The position numbers were made by a program, and so were the translations under genes. The notes beneath the pieces are model-generated. The model did not search any database, was not told the DNA's origin, and saw only the letters and a list, made by a program, of their open reading frames with translations. This document shows positions 31,102 to 38,514 of a stretch of DNA of 38,514 nt, in pieces. Source of the DNA: Rothia santali (GTDB lineage Bacteria > Actinomycetota > Actinomycetes > Actinomycetales > Micrococcaceae); contig NZ_JANAFB010000030.1 of the NCBI RefSeq assembly GCF_024199905.1, positions 1-38,514 on the forward strand, in the 5' to 3' direction. Position 1 is the first letter of the stretch. Each line of letters opens with the position of its first letter.

Positions 31102-31697
31102 GTGAAATCTCTGCCAGCGTCCCTGACCCTCGCCGCCGCGGCCATCATCCAAGCCCTGGGCCAGTTCGCGTACTTCGCGGATGCCATCACCATCTCGGGG
31201 CAGATCTTCTTCCCCGTCCTGTTCGCCCTCATGGCGATCTACCTGGGCTTCCGCACCAAGGACTCGGAGCGCTTCGGGCGCACGCACGTGGTCATCACCG
31301 TGCTCGGGTTCCTGCTGCTGATCCTCAGCGTCACGGGGCAGGTGGGCAGCATCTTCGCGCTGTACCCGCAGCCGATCATCTACTACGTCGCGTTCGCGCT
31401 GCTGGCCGTCACCGTCGCGCTGCACATCACCGCGATGCCCAAGAAGGCCAAGGCGGAGAAGGTCGGCAGGACGCCGCGTCGTCGCCGTCGAGTCGCCGGC
31501 GCCGGGCCCACCCACCTGGTGGCCAAGCCCAAGGGCGCCCAGGGCGGCGCCGAGTCCCGAGACGGCGCGCCGACGGGCGGCGACGCCGACCCCAGCGGCG
31601 AAGAGCGGGCAGCGGACCGCATCGACCCCGCGGCGGCGAGCCGGCGGACGGCGCCGCCGAGGGCCGCGGGACCGACTCCTCGGGAGGGACCCGATGA
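31102..31697 (+). CDS. Membrane protein of unknown function, probable frameshift in its tail
   Basis: Starts at GTG 31102 with four transmembrane helices in about 115 residues: LTLAAAAIIQALGQFAYFAD, ISGQIFFPVLFALMAIYLGF, THVVITVLGFLLLILSVTGQ and IIYYVAFALLAVTVALHITA. A polar, low-complexity tail follows. In the starting frame the open reading continues far into the next gene, which is unlikely to be real. Moving one base near 31635 gives an acidic ending GEPADGAAEGRGTDSSGGTR whose TGA forms an ATGA overlap with the glycosyltransferase start. The end at 31697 assumes that shift (one base missing in gcggcggcgagc). The family is not recognised. Coupling to GT87 suggests a role in the same envelope process. 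Confidence 0.6.
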
Positions 31698-33013
31698 GCC
31701 CCGCCACCGCAGCCCCCGGCTCGCACGAGGGCACCCGCGCGACGCCGCGCCGGTCCTGGCAGGTCGTGGCGTGGATCGTCGTCGTCGCCGTCCTGGGCGG
31801 GCAGTTCTGGCACGCGATGACGGTCGGCGGGCTGGACTTCACCGTCTACCGCGCCGGCGCCACCACGATCTTCGGCAACGACGGCATGACCCTGGACCTC
31901 TACGAGCGGAACCTCATCCAGCTCACCGCGGACTCCTACCTGCCGTTCACCTACCCGCCGTTCGCGGCCCTGCTGCTCCTGCCCTTCGCCTTCATCCCCT
32001 CGCAGGTGGGCGTGGCGATCATGGTCCTGTTCTCCATGGCCGTGGCCTGGTGGATCTCGACGCTGATCGTCGACTACGTCAACGCCCGCGGCCGGAAGCT
32101 GCCGCTGCAGGACAAGCTCGGCCGCACCACCACGATCGCCCTGCTCACCGCGCTGATCTGCCTCTCGGGCCCGTGGCGCCGCGGGCTGGGGCTGGTGCAG
32201 ATCAACCCGCTGATCATGCTGCTGGTGCTGTGGGACCTGGTCCGCCCGGCCACCCGCGTGCCGCGCGGGCTGTTCATCGGCATCGCGGGCGGCATCAAGC
32301 TCACGCCGCTGGCCTTCGGGCTGATCCTGCTGATGCGCAAGGACCTCAAGGGGCTGATCACCCTCGGGATCACCTTCGCGGCGACCGTCGGCCTCGGTTT
32401 CCTGCTCCTGCCGCGTCAGGCCGTCGAGTTCTGGACCCACGCGGTCTCCGACCCGTCGCGGGTGGGCAACATCAACTACCTGGACAACATCTCGATCCAG
32501 GGCTGGCTCATGCACTTCGGCCTGACCGGCGACGTGCTGAAGGTTGCCATGTACGTGCTGATCGCGGTGCTGCTGGTCGGCGTCGCCGCCGCCATCCCGG
32601 TGCTGGAGAAGCGGCGGATGCGGATGTCGGTCGTCGCGCTGACCGCGTTCCTAATGCTGCAGATGTCCCCGATCTCCTGGTCGCACCACAACACGTGGCT
32701 GCCGATCATCCTGACGGCCGCGTGCCTCGACGCGTTCCCCTGGGTGTTCTCCCACCCCGGCCCGCAGCGGCGGATCGCGCTGGTCCTCGCGTGGATCGGC
32801 TTCGTGGGGCTCTACATCTCGCCGATGTGGATCGGCGTCGCGCTCTACGGCTCCACCGAGTACCTGGACTACATCGACACCGTCCCGCTGGTGGTCTCCG
32901 CGATCCCCATCCTGTGCCTGTTCCTCTTCACGTGCCTGTGGATCTGGGGCGTGTGGCGCCGGCGTCGGGAGCCCGTCACGGATCCGATCCGGTGGGAGTC
33001 GCTCGCGCGCTGA
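31694..33013 (+). CDS. GT87-family (DUF2029) membrane mannosyltransferase
   Basis: A polyprenyl-phosphate-mannose-dependent glycosyltransferase of the GT-C fold; 439 residues and about ten membrane helices. The first external loop has GGLDFTVYRAGATTIFGNDG, with the conserved Asp, then DLYERN and YLPFTYPPFAALLLLPFAFIP, typical of GT87. Further motifs are LSGPWRRGLGLVQINPLIMLLVLWDL, GIAGGIKLTPLAFGLIL, NYLDNISIQGWLMHFGLTGD and MSPISWSHHNTWLPIIL. Actinobacterial members add alpha-mannose to lipomannan, lipoarabinomannan or PIMs. GGGAGGG lies seven bases upstream of ATG 31694. Its start overlaps the predicted end of the preceding membrane protein gene. Confidence 0.9.
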   Translation: MSPATAAPGSHEGTRATPRRSWQVVAWIVVVAVLGGQFWHAMTVGGLDFTVYRAGATTIFGNDGMTLDLYERNLIQLTADSYLPFTYPPFAALLLLPFAFIPSQVGVAIMVLFSMAVAWWISTLIVDYVNARGRKLPLQDKLGRTTTIALLTALICLSGPWRRGLGLVQINPLIMLLVLWDLVRPATRVPRGLFIGIAGGIKLTPLAFGLILLMRKDLKGLITLGITFAATVGLGFLLLPRQAVEFWTHAVSDPSRVGNINYLDNISIQGWLMHFGLTGDVLKVAMYVLIAVLLVGVAAAIPVLEKRRMRMSVVALTAFLMLQMSPISWSHHNTWLPIILTAACLDAFPWVFSHPGPQRRIALVLAWIGFVGLYISPMWIGVALYGSTEYLDYIDTVPLVVSAIPILCLFLFTCLWIWGVWRRRREPVTDPIRWESLAR

Positions 33014-33050
33014 GGGCCGAGGGGTCACGCGGGACCGCTGCGGGCCGGCC

Positions 33051-33110
33051 GAAGGGCCCGTCATCCCGGTGGGTCCGCGGGAAGGGCCCGTCGTCCTGGT
33101 CGGAGCGCCC
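33051..33110. repeat. Two 30-bp tandem repeats after the GT87 gene
   Basis: GAAGGGCCCGTC begins copies at 33051 and 33081, with ATCCCGGTGGG and GTCCTGGTCGG following. They lie in the 388-base interval 33014-33401, which otherwise holds the AT-rich upstream region of the TetR gene and no gene that I can support. Confidence 0.5.
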
Positions 33111-33257
33111 CACGGCGCCCCGGCCGGGAATCTCTCCCGCCCGGAAACAATCGCCTCCGCATCGTGTGTTCGGCCGACTCCAATAACCCCGGCCGGGTAT
33201 TCCAGAACGCCTTCTCCGAATGCTCCGACCCCTCTTGTCATAGATGTGACGCATTTC

Positions 33258-33275
33258 ATTCTATGGATGTAGAAT
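33258..33275. promoter_or_regulatory. Palindromic operator upstream of the TetR gene
   Basis: ATTCTA and TAGAAT are perfect 6-bp arms spaced by six bases. TAGAAT (33270-33275) is also a good -10. The site lies in unusually AT-rich sequence 127 bases before the start codon. It fits a TetR-family self-repression site. Confidence 0.5.
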
Positions 33276-33401
33276 AACTGGACCGTTTCACAGACGAAGT
33301 GGTAGCAGTGGGGGTGCCTCCGCCGGTGCGGCGAGGGCTGGAGTCGGGGACGACGCAGGGTCTGTACGACCGCGCCACTCCCGTGTCGAAAGGAATGCCA
33401 G

Positions 33402-33995
33402 GTGCCCAGGCATAGCCAGGCTGCGCGCTCGGAGAAGATGCGGCGCATTATCGAGGTAGCGGTCCAGTGCTTCGCGGAAGCGGGGTACGACGCCGTCTCC
33501 ATGGACGAGATCGCGAGCCGCTGCGGGGTTTCCAAACCGCTTCTGTACCGGTATTTCAGCAGCAAGGCCGAGATCTACGAGAGGGCGCTCGAGCTGCACT
33601 CGGGGCGTTTCCTGGAGGCGCTCGACCTCGTCGAGGCGGACGGCCGCGGCAGCGCCGATCAGGCGCTGCTCCTGCTGGACGCCTTCGCGGACTTCGCCGA
33701 CCGGAACGACGCCGTCTACGAGCTCCTCTTCGAGTCGGAGTCGCTGTTCATCCCCGCTTTCATGGACCTCATGCACGACTTCACCACCCTCCTGCGGGCG
33801 AGGATCGTCACCGGGTTCCCGGCCATGTTCGGCCGCACGCTGACCGGCAGCGCCCAGGCGGCCGAGGTCGAGATCATCCTGGGCTCCACGATCAACATCG
33901 CTCGCAGGCTCTCCCGGGCCCAGGGGGAGGCCGACCGGGAGATGCTGCGGGCGCTCCACCTCTCCTTGGTGGGGGCCGCGACCGACCGGGGATGA
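33402..33995 (+). CDS. TetR family transcriptional regulator
   Basis: 197 residues with the TetR N-terminal domain at about 10-58: RSEKMRRIIEVAVQCFAEAGYDAVSMDEIASRCGVSKPLLYRYFSSKAEIYE. The C-terminal ligand domain (60-197) is helical, with LLLLDAFADFADRNDAVYELLFESESLF and EVEIILGSTINIARRLS. GTG 33402 is preceded by GAAAGGA. It has no obvious partner gene: GT87 ends 388 bases upstream and the polyol operon converges from downstream (83 bases). Autoregulation through the ATTCTA-N6-TAGAAT palindrome is likely; other targets are unknown. Confidence 0.9.
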   Translation: MPRHSQAARSEKMRRIIEVAVQCFAEAGYDAVSMDEIASRCGVSKPLLYRYFSSKAEIYERALELHSGRFLEALDLVEADGRGSADQALLLLDAFADFADRNDAVYELLFESESLFIPAFMDLMHDFTTLLRARIVTGFPAMFGRTLTGSAQAAEVEIILGSTINIARRLSRAQGEADREMLRALHLSLVGAATDRG

Positions 33996-34077
33996 GCGAC
34001 GCCGGGGGCGTCGCGACGCGGCAGCCCCGCCCTCCCGGGCCGCCACGACACGGGCCCTGTGCCCCCCCCCCGCACCG

Positions 34078-35058
34078 TCACGACGCGGCGCCCCGGTACT
34101 CCCGCGGCGTCACGCCGGTCTCCTCCCGGAAGCGCCGGTTGAAGTTGGAGAGGTTGGCGAAGCCCGCCTCCCAGCAGACCTCGCCCACCGGCAGGTCCGT
34201 GGTGCGCAGCAGCCGGCACGCCTCGGTCACCCGCAGCCGCGTCACGGTCCGGGAGAACCCGACCGACGTCGCGCGGGTGAAGAGCCGCGAGACCGCCGAC
34301 GCCGACATGGTCAGCTCGCGGGCGACGTCGTCCATCCGCAGCGGCCCGTTCAGGTGCGCGTGGACGTAGTGGAGGGCGCGGTCGAAGAGCTCGTTCTCCC
34401 GGCGGGGCAGGGCCCGGCTGGCGTGGTGCGGGTCCAGGACCTCGCGGTCCTCCCGGGGCGCCGTGGTGAGGGTGCTCAGCAGCGTCATGGCCGCGGCGAA
34501 GCGGGTGATCCCGGTCGTGTCCCGCATCGAGACGAGGATCGACGCGGCGCGCTCGCGGGTCGGGCCGGTGAACTCGAGCCCGTGGGCGGCGTCGTCGAGC
34601 AGCCCCTCCAGGGCGCCGAGGGCCGGCAGGATCGCGGTCAGACGCGCGGGGAGCAGGGGGTCGATCTGCAGGAGGAGGTCGCGGCCCGGGACGGTCTCGC
34701 CCGGCCGCAGCGAGCTCACCCAGTGGTGGGGGAGCCCGCCGCCCACGAGGTAGAGGCTGCCCGGCTCGAAGACGCGCACCGCCGTGCCCACGTGCGCCGT
34801 CCCGGTGGAGGCCGTGATCAGGTGGACCTCGATCTCGGGATGGTGGTGCCAGCGGCCGAGCGGGTGCGGGTGGTCGTGCTGGAACCAGCGCAGGCCGCTC
34901 GCGGAGTCGAGCGGGACCAGCTCGCGCTCGGCCGCGCCGAAGCTCGCCGGTCCCGCGCCGAAGCCGGCCGGCCCGGAGCTGAAGTCGGCCGATCCGGCAC
35001 CGAAGCCGGCCGGCCCGGGTTCGGGTCCGGCGTCGGCCCGGGGGCTCGGTGCGGCCAT
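34078..35058 (-). CDS. AraC family regulator with cupin domain
   Basis: A 326-residue regulator, last gene of the polyol operon (13 bases after the dehydrogenase). After a repetitive Gly/Ala/Phe N-terminus (15-42) the cupin sensor appears: HPHPLGRWHHHPEIEVHLITASTGTAHVG and LYLVGGGLPHHWVSS. The C-terminal double helix-turn-helix is YVHAHLNGPLRMDDVARELTMSASAVSRLFTRATSVGFSRTVTRLRV, then VGEVCWEAGFANLSNFNRRFREETGVTPREYRG, the canonical AraC ending. ATG 35058 has GGAGGAG just upstream. Most likely it activates its own operon in response to the sugar alcohol, acting at the region upstream of the permease gene. Confidence 0.92.
   Translation of the reverse strand: MAAPSPRADAGPEPGPAGFGAGSADFSSGPAGFGAGPASFGAAERELVPLDSASGLRWFQHDHPHPLGRWHHHPEIEVHLITASTGTAHVGTAVRVFEPGSLYLVGGGLPHHWVSSLRPGETVPGRDLLLQIDPLLPARLTAILPALGALEGLLDDAAHGLEFTGPTRERAASILVSMRDTTGITRFAAAMTLLSTLTTAPREDREVLDPHHASRALPRRENELFDRALHYVHAHLNGPLRMDDVARELTMSASAVSRLFTRATSVGFSRTVTRLRVTEACRLLRTTDLPVGEVCWEAGFANLSNFNRRFREETGVTPREYRGAAS
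34933..35016 (-). repeat. Four 21-bp in-frame repeats in the AraC gene
   Basis: They encode heptads GPAGFGA, GSADFSS, GPAGFGA and GPASFGA at residues 15-42, before the cupin domain. The regulator family does not have this stretch; it could vary in copy number between strains. Confidence 0.7.
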
Positions 35059-35071
35059 GGCTCCTCCTGGG

Positions 35072-36115
35072 TCAGACCCTGATCTGGATCTTCGTGTCGG
35101 TGGGGCGCCCCTCGGCGCCGCGCTCGAAGGCGGCCACCGCGTCGTCGAGCGCATAGGTCGCGGTGACCAACCGGGACAGATCCACCGTAGCGCCGGCCGC
35201 CAGGTCGATCGCCTGCCGGTACACGTTGGCGTAGCGGAAGACCGACTCGACCCGCAGCGCCCGCGTCTGCGCCGCGGCGACGTCGAGGGGCACCGGCCCG
35301 GCCGGGATCCCGACCAGGACGACCGTGCCGCCGGGCGCCGGCAGCTCCCACAGCCCGCGGTAGGCGCCCGCGGCCCCCGAGGCCTCGAAGACGGCCTGCG
35401 GCCCCCAGCCGTCCGTGTCCCGGCGGACCCGCTCGCCGAGGTCCTCCGCCGAGGCGTCGACCGGCACGATCCCGGCCAGCCCCTCCACGAGCGCGAGCTT
35501 CTCCGGGGCGACGTCGCTGACGTACACCCGGCTCGCCCCGCCGGCGCGCGCGGCCAGCGCGGTCACGATCCCGATGGTCCCGCACCCGACCACCGCCGCG
35601 ACGTCGCCCGGCCGCAGCCGCGCCTGGGTGGCCGCCTGCATCCCCACGGCGAACGGCTCGATCAGGGCGCCCTCCGCGTAGGAGAGGCCCTCCGGGAGCT
35701 TGAAGACGTACTCCGCCGGGTGCAGCACCTCCTCGACGAGGCAGCCGTCCACCGGCGGGGTGGCCCAGAAGCGGACGGCCGGGTCCACGTTGTAGATCCC
35801 CTCCCGCGCGGCCCGGGAGCGCGGGTCGGGGATGCCCGGCTCCATGCACACCCGGTCGCCCGGGGCGAGGTGCCCGACGCCGTCCCCCACCTCGAGCACG
35901 GTCCCGGAGCCCTCGTGCCCCAGGATCATCGGCGCCTCGACCACGAACGGGCCGACCCGGCCCTCGGTGTAGTAGTGCACGTCGGAGCCGCAGATGCCCA
36001 CGGTGTGCATGCGGATGCGCACCTCTCCCGGTCCGGGGGCGCCCGGGGCGGGGACGTCGTCGATCTCGATGCGGCCGCGCTCTCGCAGCACGACGGCCTT
36101 CAGCGTCTCGGTCAT
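35072..36115 (-). CDS. Zinc-dependent polyol dehydrogenase (sorbitol/xylitol type)
   Basis: A 347-residue medium-chain dehydrogenase oxidising a sugar alcohol to a ketose with NAD(P)+. Motifs are VGICGSDVHYYTEGRVGPFVVEAPMILGHEGSG (catalytic zinc Cys and His), PPVDGCLVEEVLHPAEYVFKLPEGLSYAEGALIEPFAVGMQA, and the cofactor motif AAVVGCGTIGIVTALAARAGG. The structural zinc cysteines are replaced (MEPGIPDPRSRAAREGIYNV), as in known bacterial sorbitol/xylitol dehydrogenases that lack structural zinc. ATG 36115 has AAGGA six bases upstream. It sits between an MFS polyol permease and an AraC regulator in one operon. The exact polyol (xylitol, sorbitol, ribitol, arabitol) cannot be told. Confidence 0.92.
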   Translation of the reverse strand: MTETLKAVVLRERGRIEIDDVPAPGAPGPGEVRIRMHTVGICGSDVHYYTEGRVGPFVVEAPMILGHEGSGTVLEVGDGVGHLAPGDRVCMEPGIPDPRSRAAREGIYNVDPAVRFWATPPVDGCLVEEVLHPAEYVFKLPEGLSYAEGALIEPFAVGMQAATQARLRPGDVAAVVGCGTIGIVTALAARAGGASRVYVSDVAPEKLALVEGLAGIVPVDASAEDLGERVRRDTDGWGPQAVFEASGAAGAYRGLWELPAPGGTVVLVGIPAGPVPLDVAAAQTRALRVESVFRYANVYRQAIDLAAGATVDLSRLVTATYALDDAVAAFERGAEGRPTDTKIQIRV

Positions 36116-36219
36116 GGTCGGTCCTTCCTGGGCGGGCAGGCCCGCCGGGTGGTGATGGGTATCGATGGGGTGCCTGGGTGCCTGGGTGACTGGGTGGTGG
36201 TCGGGGCGACGGGCGGCCC

Positions 36220-37521
36220 TCAGGCCAGCACGGAGGTGCCCCGGCGGGCGGCCGCGCGCTCCCGGGCGGGCAGGGGGCGCCCGGCGTCGTCCGTGATCCC
36301 CGGCTGGGGCGGCCGGATGAAGAACGTGACGGCAGTGCCCAGCAGGAACAGGCAGGCGTAGACCCAGATGACGCCGAGGGAGCCGATGAGCGGCAGGAAC
36401 AGCGTCGCGATGCCCGGCCCGATGAACGTGGTCAGGCCCGAGGCGAGGTTGTGGGCGGAGATCGCCGCGCCGCGGTGCTCGGGCGCGAGGGCGGGGAAGA
36501 TGGCGCCCATCGGCACGAAGGCGGTGACCGAGCACGCGAAGATCACGGCGGCCACGAGCATCGCGAGGAAGCTCCCGCCGAACAGGTGGGGAGCGTAACC
36601 GAAGGCGAGGGCCGAGACCGCCATGCCGCCGAACCCGAACCAGCGCATCTGCCGCATCCACCCGTACCGGTCCCCGAGGCGTCCCCAGACGACATTGGCC
36701 ACGATCGTGATGGTGTTCATGATCGCCCAGAGGCTCATCCACTCGGCCTGGCTGAACCAGGGGCGCGAGTCGTCGAGCTGGCCGGTCAGGTAGAGGGGCA
36801 TCATCATCGGGAAGCCGTAGAGGGTGATGTTGCACAGGATCCGGATCACCACGGCCAGGGAGATCTGCGGTCGCTCGGCGAGGATCGTGACGCCGCGCAG
36901 CAGCTCGCGCGCCCGCGCGGACCCGGTCAGCCGGCGGGAGAGGTCCTGCTCGGGCGGCGGGCCGGGCACCAGGAACAGGCACATCAGAGTACCGATCCCC
37001 ACCAGGGCGGGGGCCAGCCACAGCGTCCCGAGCTCCCCCACGAGCGGGATCGTCAGCGTGGGGATGAAGGCCCCGAGGGAGCCCAGGCCGATCGAGAAGG
37101 CGGCCCAGAACCACCCCATCGCCGACGCCAGCCGGCCGGGCTCCACGCTCTGCGCGATGAGCACCACGAAGGAGTACATGAACAGGGGGTACGCGACGCC
37201 GCGCAGGCCGTAGGTCAGCATCGCGGCGCCCGGGCTCGCGAGCCCCGCGGTCACGAAGAGCAGGTGCAGCCCGATCCACAGCACGCCGCCCAGCAGCATG
37301 AGCCGCTTGGCGCCGAAGGTCTCGGCCAGCACGCCGGTCGTCCAGGCCGAGACCGCGACGACGAAGCCGTAGACCGTGAAGACCATCCCGGCCTGGGTGC
37401 CGGTGAAGCCGTGCTCTACCACCAGGTAGCGGGAGAGGAAGGTCAGGTCGAAGCCGTCCCCGGCCATGAAGACGGCGAGGGCGAGGTAGCCGAAGAGCAG
37501 GCGCTTGGGCATTCCGAGCAT
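36220..37521 (-). CDS. MFS polyol permease
   Basis: A 12-helix major-facilitator transporter of about 433 residues. The start MLGMPKRLLFGYLALAVFMAGDGFDLTFLSRYLVVEHGFTGTQAG has the first-helix GDGFD and the GVLAETFGAKRLMLLGG loop-2/3 motif. Later segments include WFWAAFSIGLGSLGAFIPTL, LYGFPMMMPLYLTGQL and WGRLGDRYGWMRQMRWFGFGG. This pattern resembles the RbtT/DalT-like polyol:H+ symporters, consistent with the dehydrogenase downstream. AAGGAG precedes adjacent GTG 37524 and ATG 37521; either may be used. First gene of the permease-dehydrogenase-AraC operon. Confidence 0.88.
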   Translation of the reverse strand: MLGMPKRLLFGYLALAVFMAGDGFDLTFLSRYLVVEHGFTGTQAGMVFTVYGFVVAVSAWTTGVLAETFGAKRLMLLGGVLWIGLHLLFVTAGLASPGAAMLTYGLRGVAYPLFMYSFVVLIAQSVEPGRLASAMGWFWAAFSIGLGSLGAFIPTLTIPLVGELGTLWLAPALVGIGTLMCLFLVPGPPPEQDLSRRLTGSARARELLRGVTILAERPQISLAVVIRILCNITLYGFPMMMPLYLTGQLDDSRPWFSQAEWMSLWAIMNTITIVANVVWGRLGDRYGWMRQMRWFGFGGMAVSALAFGYAPHLFGGSFLAMLVAAVIFACSVTAFVPMGAIFPALAPEHRGAAISAHNLASGLTTFIGPGIATLFLPLIGSLGVIWVYACLFLLGTAVTFFIRPPQPGITDDAGRPLPARERAAARRGTSVLA

Positions 37522-37674
37522 CACGGGCACTCCTTCGTACGGATCGTCCCCGGGCGGGGATCGGAGGTGCGGGCGCCGGCGCCCTGCCGGCGGCCACCCC
37601 TCGAGCCTCCCAGGGGCGGGGTGGTCGGACCAGCGCCGCGTTCCCGGACCTCCGGTACTTTCATGCGTCGTGTT

Positions 37675-37699
37675 CCGGATCCTCGGCACTCTGATCCGG
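37675..37699. promoter_or_regulatory. Inverted repeat upstream of the polyol operon
   Basis: CCGGATC and GATCCGG are perfect arms 11 bases apart, about 155 bases before the permease start. Possible AraC or other regulator site. The 417-base interval 37522-37938 shows this repeat, the promoter at 37786-37815 and no gene that I can support. Confidence 0.4.
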
Positions 37700-37785
37700 G
37701 GCTCGATCTGACCGGCGGGGTGCGCCCGGCCCCATGCCTCGGGTGCCGTCCTTCGCACTCTCCCCGGGTCGACGCGATGACGGTA

Positions 37786-37815
37786 TTGGTAGATCGTCTA
37801 ACTATTAGATAGGCT
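37786..37815 (+). promoter_or_regulatory. Promoter with palindrome, upstream of the ImmA/IrrE-like gene
   Basis: TTGGTA (37786-37791), 18 bases, then TAGGCT (37810-37815). Inside the spacer lies TCTAACTATTAGA (37797-37809), a palindrome with 5-bp arms around CTA. The segment is strikingly AT-rich. If transcription starts near 37822 the leader is about 115 bases. Confidence 0.45.
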
Positions 37816-37938
37816 AATGGTTATCGCCGCAGATCCGATCCGTCCTGGTGGACGCGGGATCCATCCCGAGCCGACACGGAACGGGTGACGACGGCGAGGG
37901 TCAGACGCAGGAGCAGGCAACATCCGGGAGGACACACC

Positions 37939-38466
37939 ATGAACAGCCACACCGTGCAGCGCATCCGCTTCGCCGAGAAGGAGGCGCAGAAGCTCCTCGA
38001 CCTGTACTGGAACCGGCGGATCCCGGTCGATCCGTTCCGGATCGCCGAGCTGCTCGGCCTGGTCTCCCGCGAGGAGGAGATGGCGCAGAGCCTCTACGGC
38101 CGCCTCGACAAGCGGCGCTACGCCACCGTCTCGGTGACCGTCAACGCCTCCCTCTCGCCGCAGAACAAGCGATACTGCGGCGCCTACTTCCTGGGGATGT
38201 TCGTCCTCAACACGATGCTCAAGCACGAGATGACCTACAGCCGGTCCCTGAGCCGCGGGCTCACCCCGGATCCCGACTACCTGTTCGCCCACCAGTTCGC
38301 CCAGGCCCTGCTGATGCCGCGCAGCGACTTCCTGGCCCACCTGGACGCGGGGCGGGAGATGGACCAGATCTGCGAGACCTTCGACGTCACCTCCATGATG
38401 GCCGGGTGGCGCATGGACTCGGTGGGGCGCGCGGACGCCCGGAAGCGGCTGACGGCCGCCGTCTGA
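37939..38466 (+). CDS. ImmA/IrrE-family protein lacking the HEXXH active site
   Basis: A 175-residue protein aligning with the ImmA/IrrE (DUF955) metalloprotease fold. The opening helix is FAEKEAQKLLDLYWNRRIPVDPFRIAELLGL. The middle gives NKRYCGAYFLGMFVLN, where active relatives have R-F-T-L-A-H-E-L-G-H. Both histidines and the glutamate are replaced (Y83, F84, M87). The later helix YLFAHQFAQALLMPRSDFLAHL matches the E-A-N-x-F-A-x-x-L-L-M-P segment, with the ligand Glu replaced by F116. The fold is thus kept but catalysis is not expected. ATG 37939 has GGGAGG seven bases upstream. No Xre antirepressor partner adjoins. It is probably a regulatory or binding protein; true function unknown. Confidence 0.72.
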   Translation: MNSHTVQRIRFAEKEAQKLLDLYWNRRIPVDPFRIAELLGLVSREEEMAQSLYGRLDKRRYATVSVTVNASLSPQNKRYCGAYFLGMFVLNTMLKHEMTYSRSLSRGLTPDPDYLFAHQFAQALLMPRSDFLAHLDAGREMDQICETFDVTSMMAGWRMDSVGRADARKRLTAAV

Positions 38467-38514
38467 GCCGCTCCGACGGCGTCCCCGCGGGTCGGGGCTC
38501 CCCGGGTGACACCC

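Noticed and set aside
31102-33186. A 694-codon open frame read as one protein
   Set aside because: The part after about 31640 is the out-of-frame shadow of the GT87 gene; a frameshift explains the read-through better.
1-38514. tRNA, rRNA, riboswitch or phage integration genes
   Set aside because: I saw no cloverleaf-like tRNA with CCA-end features, no conserved rRNA stretches, no recognisable riboswitch core and no integrase or transposase motifs; a covariance-model scan would be needed to exclude small RNAs.

Overview
The window is very GC-rich, densely coded DNA with strong GC3 bias. It carries CitMHS/CitAB, Fe/Mn-SOD, glutathione-independent formaldehyde dehydrogenase, a DtxR/IdeR-like box and many leaderless starts of the form TANNNT-N6-8-ATG. 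This points to a high-GC actinobacterium, most likely of the Micrococcales; the genus cannot be fixed from the sequence. I see no rRNA, tRNA, CRISPR array, transposase or phage gene.

Layout: (1) 1-5626, citrate module: a minus-strand run citM > usp > mmuM, divergent from a CitA/CitB-type two-component system, with an inverted repeat just upstream of citM. (2) 5749-6969, formaldehyde dehydrogenase. (3) 7189-10816, two overlapping ABC exporter half-transporter genes behind a likely iron box; both are broken by single-base indels, and their ATP sites are complementary (each subunit lacks what the other keeps). (4) 10813-15437, a small membrane protein, an M20 amidohydrolase plus AbgT transporter pair (aminobenzoyl-glutamate type), and superoxide dismutase with a 21-bp terminator stem. 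(5) 15661-20248, a small-multidrug-export-like membrane protein, a membrane-anchored XRE/DUF2690 protein, a NrtR-like Nudix regulator, an antibiotic-biosynthesis-monooxygenase-type protein, an SRPBCC protein and a D-2-hydroxyacid dehydrogenase. (6) 20274-28289, an AEC transporter, a ThDP-dependent 2-oxoacid decarboxylase-like enzyme, an XRE-cupin regulator, a lipoprotein, a fructosamine-kinase-like protein, an agmatinase/guanidinobutyrase-family ureohydrolase and a class I/II aminotransferase. (7) 28328-33013, sulfurtransferase, lytic transglycosylase, DUF456 protein, a membrane protein and a GT87 mannosyltransferase. (8) 33402-38466, an orphan TetR, a polyol operon (MFS permease > sorbitol/xylitol-type dehydrogenase > AraC) and an ImmA/IrrE-family protein that has lost its catalytic motif.

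The best candidate for an under-described system is region 6. A 13-bp motif, CAACAAAAGTTTT, occurs upstream of the XRE-cupin gene and, inverted, exactly between the -35 and -10 of the ureohydrolase-aminotransferase operon. The enzymes present (aminotransferase, ThDP decarboxylase, ureohydrolase) match three of the four steps of the arginine transaminase pathway (2-ketoarginine to 4-guanidinobutyrate to GABA plus urea). The fourth step, an aldehyde dehydrogenase, is not in the window. The pathway assignment is inference; the shared motif is seen directly.

At least six reading-frame breaks occur in otherwise well-conserved genes (near 838, 8366, 10216, 10267, 24008 and 31635). Most lie next to G or C runs. 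They may be assembly indels rather than true pseudogenes, and this affects how the affected genes should be read.
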